A stretch of 48,068 nucleotides of DNA from Bacteriovoracaceae bacterium UBA6153. GTDB lineage: Bacteria > Bdellovibrionota > Bacteriovoracia > Bacteriovoracales > Bacteriovoracaceae. The number at the start of each line of letters is the position of its first letter. The first letter of the stretch is position 1. This document shows positions 8,420-15,431 of the stretch, in pieces. The position numbers and the translations under genes were made by a program. Where the stretch lies: positions 1 to 48,068 of the forward strand of contig DIUR01000025.1 of NCBI GenBank assembly GCA_002428265.1, given 5' to 3'. A model generated the notes under the pieces. It saw nothing but the letters and a program-made list of their open reading frames with translations, did not search any database and was not told the origin of the DNA.

Positions 8420-8764
8420 TTAAACGACTCTGATTGATATTTCAGAGTTAGTGCTATTGGTGCGAAGTTTTCTGATGGCACCGATGATTTCCACCATTGA
8501 GTCAGCAGATTGCTTAACTCTTTCAAAGGAACCAGCTAGTTCGGGAGGAACTCTGTCTTCCAGAGACTCGATCGTCATTGAAAGAATTTGAAGTGGATTT
8601 GAAAGATCGTGAGTGAATCTCTTAAGGTTATTGCTATTGGTACTCTTAAGATCAGCAATGATATCTTCATAATTCTTAATAAGTAAAAGGGCCGCCTGCA
8701 ATTCTTCTTCAAGATTTGTATCGTTTGAACTTATATGGGGAATTAGATTTTCTTTCATCTTCAT
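8420..8764 (-). CDS. Orphan histidine-kinase dimerisation (DHp) domain protein, no ATPase domain
   Basis: The 114-residue protein has an N-terminal helix (residues 18-45) and then an H-box-like stretch FTHDLSNPLQILSM around H52, followed by a second helix (about residues 77-100). This is the two-helix layout of a HisKA-type dimerisation and phosphotransfer domain. The sequence stops before any N, G1 or G2 box, and the ORF ends cleanly without a fragment downstream, so it is not an obvious truncated kinase. It may be phosphorylated by, or dimerise with, a separate kinase, or act like a Spo0B-type phosphotransferase. This is inference from the motif; the true acceptor role is untested. Confidence 0.6.
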   Translation of the reverse strand: MKMKENLIPHISSNDTNLEEELQAALLLIKNYEDIIADLKSTNSNNLKRFTHDLSNPLQILSMTIESLEDRVPPELAGSFERVKQSADSMVEIIGAIRKLRTNSTNSEISIRVV

Positions 8765-8913
8765 TTCATAATCTTACAGCATAGAAAAACTTATTGCGCT
8801 CGGGTAAGAAATTCCTGTTTTAAATGCATTTTTCATTGGTAAATCCACTATGAATAGGCATAAAATTTTCTTCTTTAGTCACAAGCTTAGCTGTACCCAA
8901 TAAGGAAGACCCT

Positions 8914-10389
8914 ATGAGCGTCAAGTTACCTACTCAAGTAATGAATTGTCAGAACTTCGTAAACGGAGCATTTGTCTCTGCTACTGGAGAAAAAATTGAA
9001 ATAGTAAGTCCGTATAATGGCAAAAAAATCGGCGAAATGTTCAGCACGACAAAGGCTGAAGCAGATAAAGCGATTGAAGCTGCTCATGCAGCACAACTGC
9101 TTTGGGCAGATGTTCCTATGAAAGAGCGCACGAAAGTCATGTTTAATTTTAGAAATATCTTAATGCGAGATATGGAAGAGATCACAAATTTAAAGTGTTC
9201 TGAGTCTGGAAAGTGTTTTGATGAAGGAAGAGCTGGTCTTATGAAAGGGATTGAAGTTCTTGAGTTTGCAATCGCGCTTCAGAATATGGACCTAGGTGGA
9301 AGAGTTGAAGTCTCTCGCGGTGTAAGCTGTGAGTATAGACGTGAAGCCCTTGGTGTTGTTGCCAACATCACACCATTTAATTTTCCGGCAATGGTTCCTA
9401 TGTGGACTATTCCTATAGCTCTTACTTTAGGAAATGCTTATATCTGGAAGCCTTCTGAAAAAACTCCGCTGACTTCAATTAGAATTGCAGCAGCTCTTAA
9501 AGAAGCAGGTCTACCTGATGGATTGTTTCAAGTTCTTCAAGGAGGGCGTGAAACTGTTGAAGCTATTATTGATAACAAACATGTTAAAGCGATAGGTTTT
9601 GTTGGTTCAACAAAAATTGCAAAAATGGTTTATGACCGTGGAACACTTTTAGGTAAACGTGTCCTTGCTCTTGGTGGAGCAAAAAATCATATCGTCCTTC
9701 TTCCTGACGCTCATCCAGAACTCGCTGGAGTTGGAATTAGTGATTCATTTACAGGCTGTGCTGGACAAAGATGTATGGCGGCTTCAGTTTTATTAGCTGT
9801 GGGCCAGGTTGATGAACACATTAAAAAAATTATTGAAAGAGCAAGCTCACTTTCTCTTGGAAAAGAGATGGGAGCTATTATTACAAAAGCTCAGGTTGAG
9901 TTTTTAAAAGGTGCTATTGATAGAGCGGAAAAAGCTGGAGCAAAAGTTCTTCTTGATGGACGAAAGGCAATTGCTCCGGCAGGAATGGAAGAAGGAAACT
10001 GGATCGGGCCTACTGTTCTTGATAATGTTCAGCCAGGAAGTGAAGCAGCTAGCATTGAACTTTTTGGACCAATCATCAGCATCGTGAGATGCAAAGATAT
10101 TTCAGAAGCTATGAAAATTGAAAATAGTGTTGAGTATGGAAATGCCTGTTCGGTATTTACACAAAGTGGTGCTCTTGCTGAAAAAGTTATCAAGATGGCA
10201 AGCACTGGAATGGTTGGCGTAAATGTTGGTGTTCCAGTTCCACGCGAGCCATTTTCATTTGGTGGAGTGAATGCTTCGAAATATGGCCACGGTGATATCA
10301 CAGGACATCACTCATTGGATTTCTGGAGCAATATTAAGAAAGTTACAATTAAATGGGAAAAACAAAACGACAACAATTGGATGTCGTAA
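8914..10389 (+). CDS. mmsA: CoA-acylating (methyl)malonate-semialdehyde dehydrogenase
   Basis: The 491-residue aldehyde dehydrogenase converts malonate or methylmalonate semialdehyde, NAD and CoA to acetyl- or propionyl-CoA, CO2 and NADH. Subfamily marks are seen: GVVANITPFNFPAMVP near residue 147, ALGGAKNH near 252 in place of the usual E-L-G-G-K, and GQRCMA with the catalytic cysteine at 287. GGAAGA precedes the start. It leads a tight plus-strand operon with URC1, URC4, upp and udk. That context argues for malonate semialdehyde from uracil breakdown as the main substrate, rather than valine or inositol breakdown, since no genes of those routes are near. Confidence 0.93.
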   Translation: MSVKLPTQVMNCQNFVNGAFVSATGEKIEIVSPYNGKKIGEMFSTTKAEADKAIEAAHAAQLLWADVPMKERTKVMFNFRNILMRDMEEITNLKCSESGKCFDEGRAGLMKGIEVLEFAIALQNMDLGGRVEVSRGVSCEYRREALGVVANITPFNFPAMVPMWTIPIALTLGNAYIWKPSEKTPLTSIRIAAALKEAGLPDGLFQVLQGGRETVEAIIDNKHVKAIGFVGSTKIAKMVYDRGTLLGKRVLALGGAKNHIVLLPDAHPELAGVGISDSFTGCAGQRCMAASVLLAVGQVDEHIKKIIERASSLSLGKEMGAIITKAQVEFLKGAIDRAEKAGAKVLLDGRKAIAPAGMEEGNWIGPTVLDNVQPGSEAASIELFGPIISIVRCKDISEAMKIENSVEYGNACSVFTQSGALAEKVIKMASTGMVGVNVGVPVPREPFSFGGVNASKYGHGDITGHHSLDFWSNIKKVTIKWEKQNDNNWMS

Positions 10390-10404
10390 TTTAGAGGCAA
10401 GTAT

Positions 10405-11673
10405 ATGGATATGTCAGAAAAAAAATTTAAAAGATCTGCTCACGTTGTGCTTACGTCACACTCTAAGCAGCTTTACAAAAGCAGTCTTCAAGTTCACTGG
10501 GGAGCAAAAACTCCTACAGAAAGAGGGCCAGTTATTGCGTCTCTCACAGATATCAAAGAAAGAAATGCTATCGGCACTCATAGTGGAAGTTATGCCGTTT
10601 ATAGAGCGCTTTCAATTGCTCAAGGCTCATACGATGTAAATCACAAACCAGATTTACACAATACTGAGTCTCCAGTAAAAATTGGTCCTTATCCTTCGTG
10701 GTCAGATCCTGAAAAAATGGTTTCGATTGATCCGTGGGGACTCGATGTTCAGATCAATTTCAAAAAACTGTATGATGAAGGCTATGACATTCGTCCGACG
10801 ATTTCTGTCACTCAAGCCCACTTACAGCTTCCTGAAATTCATCTTGCAATAGCTGCAGGAAGGTTAAAAATTGATGGTAAAATCGTTAAAGAAAATATGG
10901 ATATCAAGGTAACGAAAGTTGCTCTTGAGCCAGTTTGGTATTTGCCGGGAATTGCAAAACGCCTTGGCGTTGAAGAAGGCGAGCTTAGAAAAATTCTTTT
11001 CCAGGAAACTGGTGGAATGTTTCCAGAGCTTGTCACTCGTCCAGATTTAAAAGTTATGCTTCCACCAATTGGCAGCACGACGGTTTATATTTTTGGAGAC
11101 CCAAAAGATTTAGCTAATTCTAAAGTAGAGCTTACATGTCGTGTTCACGATGAATGTAATGGGTCAGACGTATTTGGATCAGACATCTGTACGTGTAGAC
11201 CTTATTTGATTTATGGAATTGAAGATGCTGCCCGCACGGCCCAAAGAGGTGGTGTTGGTATTATCGCTTATTATAGAAAAGAAGGACGCGCATTAGGTGA
11301 AGTGACAAAATTTCTTGTCTACAACGCTCGTAAGCGTCAAGAAGGCGGAGACTCTGCCGCAACATATTTTAGAAGAACTGAATGCGTGGCCGGAGTGGAA
11401 GACGCTCGCTTCCAGGAACTAATGCCGGATATTTTACAATTTTTTGGTATTACAAAAATTCACAACCTGCACTCAATGAGTAACATGAAATACAATGCCA
11501 TCGTAAAGAGCGGGATTGAAGTCGTGAACCGTATTTCTATTCCACCAGAGTTAATCCCTCAGGATGCTCAGGTTGAGATTGAAGCGAAAAAAGCAGCAGG
11601 ATACTTCACACAAGATGAAGTTAAAAAGGGCGAAGCTCTTGAAAAAGTAAAAGGGAGACCGATCGATGAGTAG
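10405..11673 (+). CDS. URC1-type GTP cyclohydrolase II homologue (uracil catabolism)
   Basis: The 422-residue protein has a long N-terminal region (about 215 residues) and a C-terminal RibA-like fold. The zinc ligands C251, C262 and C264 keep the C-x10-C-x-C spacing of GTP cyclohydrolase II (CRVHDECNGSD...ICTC). They are followed by the YYRKEGRALGEVTKF block, where RibA has YLRQEGRGIG. The long N-terminus and this altered block mark the URC1 group, an essential enzyme of the URC uracil-degradation route in yeast, rather than riboflavin synthesis. The ATG follows GAGG and lies 16 bases after mmsA. The end overlaps URC4 by 8 bases, suggesting translational coupling. The exact reaction is thought to be ring opening of a UMP-linked intermediate. 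Confidence 0.85.
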   Translation: MDMSEKKFKRSAHVVLTSHSKQLYKSSLQVHWGAKTPTERGPVIASLTDIKERNAIGTHSGSYAVYRALSIAQGSYDVNHKPDLHNTESPVKIGPYPSWSDPEKMVSIDPWGLDVQINFKKLYDEGYDIRPTISVTQAHLQLPEIHLAIAAGRLKIDGKIVKENMDIKVTKVALEPVWYLPGIAKRLGVEEGELRKILFQETGGMFPELVTRPDLKVMLPPIGSTTVYIFGDPKDLANSKVELTCRVHDECNGSDVFGSDICTCRPYLIYGIEDAARTAQRGGVGIIAYYRKEGRALGEVTKFLVYNARKRQEGGDSAATYFRRTECVAGVEDARFQELMPDILQFFGITKIHNLHSMSNMKYNAIVKSGIEVVNRISIPPELIPQDAQVEIEAKKAAGYFTQDEVKKGEALEKVKGRPIDE

Positions 11674-12871
11674 TCAATATACAGAAGCAGACCTGGATTT
11701 TTTATTATCTCCAGAGGCCGTTAGAAGAAGTGCTGAGAAAATTTTTGAAATGACAAAAGAAGGTAAAACGCATTTTGATTATCATCCTGAAAAATTTGAG
11801 GGGTTAGTTGAATATGTTATCCAAGTGATCAACGAAAATTATCCTAAGCATGATATTCCTTTTCATTCTCGCTGGGGACACTTTAGAGTCGGCGGGATTA
11901 ATAGAGCAGAAATTTTAAATCAAAAAATCGCTCATCTTGATCTGCTTGAGCAGGCAAGAGTTAAGCTCGACATGGTTATCACTTCAGTTCTTTTAGATGC
12001 GGGCGCAGGTGCAGTCTGGGCATACAATGAAAAATCTTCAAGCAAGATTTTCAATCGCTCTGAAGGTCTAGGAGTGGCAAGCTTTTATCTTTTTATGGAT
12101 GGAGCATTGTCAGAGGATGGATCTCTTAAAGCGACAGCAAAAGGTCTTCAAAATTTATCTGCTCAGGTACTTAAAAATGCTTTTCAGGTAAGCGAAGAAA
12201 ATCCACTTGTTGGTGTTGAAGGAAGATTATCTCTTCTTCAAAACCTGGGTAAAACGATTGAGCAAAAGAAAGATCTATTTCCAGGTGGAAGACCAGGAAG
12301 CATCGTTGATTATTTACTGAATCGTTATGGTAAAAAAATAACTGGCCCTCAGCTTCTGCGCGCAGTGCTTGATGGACTGGGAGAGATCTGGCCGGGAAGA
12401 GTTAAAATCGGTGGTGTAAATCTAGGGGATGCTTGGACTTATGAAAAAGTTCCAGGTGGGCTTGCAGTCTTTCACAAACTTTCTCAGTGGATGACATACT
12501 CACTGATTGAGCCACTTATGGAAGCAGGTTTTGTTATCACTGACGTTGATAAGCTAACAGGCCTTGCAGAATATAGAAACGGTGGATTGTTGGTTGATAG
12601 AGGTCTCATTACTTTAAAGAATGAAAAACTTATCGATCAAAGTCATGCTCCACACACTGAAATTATTGTTGAGTGGAGAGGATTAACAATTGCTCTGCTT
12701 GATCGCATCGGTGCAGAAGTTCAGAAAAAACTTAATAAGTCTCCGGACGAGTTCCCGTTAGCAAAAGTTTTAGAAGGCGGAACGTGGTGGGCAGGAAGAA
12801 AGGCCGCTAAAGCAAAAAGAGCAGACAGCTCTCCTCCGCTCAAGATTGAAAGTGACGGAACAGTATTTTAA
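11666..12871 (+). CDS. URC4/Urg3 family protein (DUF1688), uracil catabolism
   Basis: The 401-residue product matches the DUF1688 pattern. It starts with LLSPEAVRRSAEKIFE, contains the strongly conserved I-P-F-H-S-R-W-G-H-F-R-V-G-G (near residues 67-80), a DAGAGAVWAY block near 113, and a FPGGRPGS segment near 205. DUF1688 is the family of URC4, required for uracil use as nitrogen source in the yeast Lachancea kluyveri and paired with URC1 in many fungi and bacteria. Its reaction is not firmly established. The gene overlaps URC1 by 8 bases and lies 24 bases before the uracil phosphoribosyltransferase gene. Confidence 0.88.
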   Translation: MSSQYTEADLDFLLSPEAVRRSAEKIFEMTKEGKTHFDYHPEKFEGLVEYVIQVINENYPKHDIPFHSRWGHFRVGGINRAEILNQKIAHLDLLEQARVKLDMVITSVLLDAGAGAVWAYNEKSSSKIFNRSEGLGVASFYLFMDGALSEDGSLKATAKGLQNLSAQVLKNAFQVSEENPLVGVEGRLSLLQNLGKTIEQKKDLFPGGRPGSIVDYLLNRYGKKITGPQLLRAVLDGLGEIWPGRVKIGGVNLGDAWTYEKVPGGLAVFHKLSQWMTYSLIEPLMEAGFVITDVDKLTGLAEYRNGGLLVDRGLITLKNEKLIDQSHAPHTEIIVEWRGLTIALLDRIGAEVQKKLNKSPDEFPLAKVLEGGTWWAGRKAAKAKRADSSPPLKIESDGTVF

Positions 12872-12895
12872 TTTATTTAATTTTAAGGAAACTAT

Positions 12896-13531
12896 ATGAG
12901 TCAGCAGAAAGTTACGGTCGTTAAGCATCCATTACTAAAGCATAAGCTTGGGCACTTAAGAGACAAGCATACAAATTCAAATGATTTCAGAGAAATCACA
13001 AAAGAGATTTCAAAAATTCTAGCTTATGAAGCGATGAGAGAATGGGATCAGATGGAGACTGTTACGATTGAGACACCCATTGCAAAAACGACCATTGAAA
13101 GAATCAAGAATCCGCCAGTCGTGGTTTCAATTCTAAGAGCTGGAAATGGTATGCTCGACGCGGTTCTGTCAATGATACCTATATCAAGTGCAGGCTTTAT
13201 TGGTATTTACCGCGATAAATTTATTCATAATACAGTTGAATACTATTTCAAGATGCCGGAAAATATTAAAGGAAAAGAAATCCTTCTTTGTGATCCTCTG
13301 GTTGCGACAGCAGATACTATTGTTGCGGCAGTTGACCGCTTAAAACAATACGAAGTTGGTAAAATTAAAATTCTTTGTTTGATTGCAAGTAAAGTTGGTC
13401 TGGAAAGACTTGCTTACTTTCACCCTGATGTTGAAGTATTGACTTTAAATATTGAAGAAGAAATAAATGAAGTGGGATATTTAGTTCCAGGACTTGGGGA
13501 TGCGGGAGACCGTCTCTTCCAGACAAAATAG
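12896..13531 (+). CDS. upp: Uracil phosphoribosyltransferase (Upp/URC6)
   Basis: The 211-residue enzyme makes UMP from uracil and PRPP. The start MSQQKVTVVKHPLLKHKLGHLRD is typical (base-family pattern H-P-L-x-x-H-K-L). It also has V-S-I-L-R-A-G-N-G-M-L-D near residue 80, LCDPLVATADTIVAAVDRL near 126 (PRPP loop) and an acidic, glycine-rich C-terminus with YLVPGLGDAGDRLF. Some positions differ from E. coli Upp (D-P-L-V-A-T-A-D instead of D-P-M-L-A-T-G-G), resembling the URC6 subgroup. AAGGAA precedes the ATG. Placement after URC4 points to feeding UMP into the degradation route as well as salvage. Confidence 0.9.
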   Translation: MSQQKVTVVKHPLLKHKLGHLRDKHTNSNDFREITKEISKILAYEAMREWDQMETVTIETPIAKTTIERIKNPPVVVSILRAGNGMLDAVLSMIPISSAGFIGIYRDKFIHNTVEYYFKMPENIKGKEILLCDPLVATADTIVAAVDRLKQYEVGKIKILCLIASKVGLERLAYFHPDVEVLTLNIEEEINEVGYLVPGLGDAGDRLFQTK

Positions 13532-13538
13532 GAAAATT

Positions 13539-14147
13539 ATGGCAATTGTTCCGTATATCATTGGTGTAGCAGGTGGAAGTGGCTCGGGTAAAACTTTTTT
13601 TGCCAGAGAGCTTCAACGTATTCTCGGAGACGAGTTTAGCACAATCATCTATCAGGATAATTACTATATCGACCAATCACATCGCTTCGATGGAGATGGA
13701 GGTTCTGTTAATTTTGATCATCCTGATAGCCTCGATTTTGATTTATTGGCCGAAGGCCTTTCACAATTAAAAAAAGGTCAAAACATAAAAGTTCCGATGT
13801 ATGATTTTGCAACTCATACCAGAACAAATGAGACAATTGCGTGTGGCCCTAAAAAAATTATTCTTGTTGATGGAATTTTAATCCTAGACTCGAGTGTTGT
13901 CAGAGCTCAGCTTGATGAAGCTATCTTTTTTGATACGCCTGAAGAGTTACGCTTTAAGAGAAGACTTGAGCGCGATGTTCATGAGCGCGGAAGAACGGCA
14001 GAAGGCGTTAAAAAACAATTTGATCTGCAAGTGAAACCAATGCACGAACAATTCGTAGAACCTTCAAAGATATTTGCCCAAACCATCGTAAAAGACTTTG
14101 GCGACTATCACGATGCAATAGAATTTTTTACCAGAAAACTGACTTAA
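13539..14147 (+). CDS. udk: Uridine kinase
   Basis: The 202-residue kinase phosphorylates uridine (and cytidine) to the monophosphate. The Walker A loop GGSGSGKT is at residues 12-19. It is followed by the QDNYYIDQSHRFDGDGG-type substrate segment, Y-D-F-A-T-H-T-R-T near residue 88, ILVDGILIL near 108, and the RRLERDVHERGRT lid near 150, all as in Udk. I chose the ATG at 13539 (AGGAAA before it, 7 bases after upp) over the ATG at 13494, which lies inside upp and would add an unrelated N-terminus. It is the last gene of the pyrimidine operon, giving a second entry to UMP. Confidence 0.93.
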   Translation: MAIVPYIIGVAGGSGSGKTFFARELQRILGDEFSTIIYQDNYYIDQSHRFDGDGGSVNFDHPDSLDFDLLAEGLSQLKKGQNIKVPMYDFATHTRTNETIACGPKKIILVDGILILDSSVVRAQLDEAIFFDTPEELRFKRRLERDVHERGRTAEGVKKQFDLQVKPMHEQFVEPSKIFAQTIVKDFGDYHDAIEFFTRKLT

Positions 14148-14172
14148 AAATCTTTGTCTTTAGGAAATACCA

Positions 14173-14775
14173 ATGAAAAAAACACTGATCCTTATTCTAG
14201 GATTTGTTCTCCTTAATACAAACCTCTATGCAGCTACCAACATTCTCTTTCTAGGAGATTCTCTTTCGGAAGGAATGGGAGTCGATGAAGAGTTCGCTTT
14301 TCCTAGACTTGTTGAAAGAAACCTCAAAGCTAAAAAGCACGATGTGAGTGTCACGAATGGGGGAGTTAACGGGGCAACGTCAGCAAGTGGTGCCAGTAGG
14401 CTCAAGTGGCACCTAAAAAAGAAAACAGACATCATGGTGCTCGAACTTGGGGCCAATGATGGGCTTCGTGGTTTAAAGCTTGCTGAGACTGAAAAAAATC
14501 TAGTTAACATCATTCAGATCGCGAAAGAAAAGAAAGTTAAAGTTTTGCTACTTGGGCTTATGATGCCTCCGAACTACGGAAAGAAATACACTGATGAGTT
14601 CGAGGCCATGTATAAAAAAATTGCTGTAAAAGAAAAAGTGCCTCTTCTTCCTTTTATTCTTCAAGGAGTTGCAGGGAACCCAAAACTTAATCAGGCCGAT
14701 GGAATTCACCCGAACATTGAAGGTCATGAGGTCATAGCTAAAACAATCACAGAATTTGTGGAGAAATATTTATGA
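14173..14775 (+). CDS. tesA: Periplasmic GDSL esterase/thioesterase, TesA family
   Basis: The 200-residue hydrolase has a signal peptide (basic MKK start, core LILILGFVLL, cleavage near L-Y-A-A). The SGNH blocks are in order: GDSLSEGMG with the catalytic serine near residue 30, the block II glycine, GANDG near residue 94, and DGIHPN near 176 with Asp and His. E. coli TesA is a broad acyl-CoA thioesterase, arylesterase and lysophospholipase. A ribosome site TAGGAAA precedes the ATG, and the stop overlaps the ABC ATPase start (ATGA). The tesA-ybbA-ybbP association is also seen in E. coli, where tesA is divergent; here all three are on one strand. Confidence 0.9.
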   Translation: MKKTLILILGFVLLNTNLYAATNILFLGDSLSEGMGVDEEFAFPRLVERNLKAKKHDVSVTNGGVNGATSASGASRLKWHLKKKTDIMVLELGANDGLRGLKLAETEKNLVNIIQIAKEKKVKVLLLGLMMPPNYGKKYTDEFEAMYKKIAVKEKVPLLPFILQGVAGNPKLNQADGIHPNIEGHEVIAKTITEFVEKYL

Positions 14776-15431
14776 AAATAGCAGTAAACAATTTAAGTAA
14801 ACATTTTCTTCAGGGAAAAAATACGATCAATGTTTTAAATGACATTAACCTAAAAATTGAGTCAGGTGAGATTATCGCTCTTCTTGGAAAGTCTGGAAGT
14901 GGTAAAACAACAATGCTTTCATTGCTGGCTGGATTAGACAGACCTGATCATGGAAATATTTTGATTGATGATGTCGATATGACAAAACTTTCAGAAGAAG
15001 CTCTTTGCGAGTTTCGCGCTAAAAAGCTTGGGATTGTCTTTCAACAGTTTCACTTGATTCCTCACTTAACAGCTTATGAGAATGTACTTCTCTCTTTTGA
15101 AATCAATGGAAGAGAAGATAAGACAGAAGCACTTAAATGGCTTGAAATGGTGGGGCTTAAAGATCGCGCAGACCATTATCCATCAATGCTCTCTGGAGGG
15201 GAACAACAACGTGTGGCCATTGCTAGAGCACTCGCATTTGGTCCACCTCTTCTTCTTGCAGATGAACCAACAGGAAACCTTGATGTAGAAACTGGAAAGT
15301 CTGTTATCGACATTCTTTTTAAAATGGTTCGCGAAAAGAAAACCACAATGATCTTAGTCACTCATGACGATGAGTTAGCAGCTAAAGCAGATCGCATTAT
15401 TAGAATCATAGGTGGAAAATGTCATTCATAA
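14772..15431 (+). CDS. ABC transporter ATP-binding protein, LolD/YbbA type
   Basis: The 219-residue ATPase is complete. It has Walker A GKSGSGKTT (residues 39-47), a Q-loop in VFQQFHLIPHLTAYENV, signature LSGGEQQRVAIARAL near residue 140, Walker B LLLADEPTGNLD near 160 and the switch H in VTHDDE near 197. The E-P-T-G-N-L-D form is typical of the MacB/LolD/FtsE group, which drives lipoprotein or envelope-substrate movement rather than uptake. It overlaps tesA by 4 bases and the permease by 13 bases, so the three are translated together. By context it is the YbbA equivalent. Confidence 0.92.
   Translation: MKIAVNNLSKHFLQGKNTINVLNDINLKIESGEIIALLGKSGSGKTTMLSLLAGLDRPDHGNILIDDVDMTKLSEEALCEFRAKKLGIVFQQFHLIPHLTAYENVLLSFEINGREDKTEALKWLEMVGLKDRADHYPSMLSGGEQQRVAIARALAFGPPLLLADEPTGNLDVETGKSVIDILFKMVREKKTTMILVTHDDELAAKADRIIRIIGGKCHS

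Noticed and set aside
10271..10639. ORF bridging the end of mmsA and start of URC1
   Set aside because: It is in another frame of two well-supported genes, has no ribosome site and no domain.
13365..13676. Minus-strand ORF across the upp/udk junction
   Set aside because: It is antisense to conserved coding of both enzymes and has no family features.
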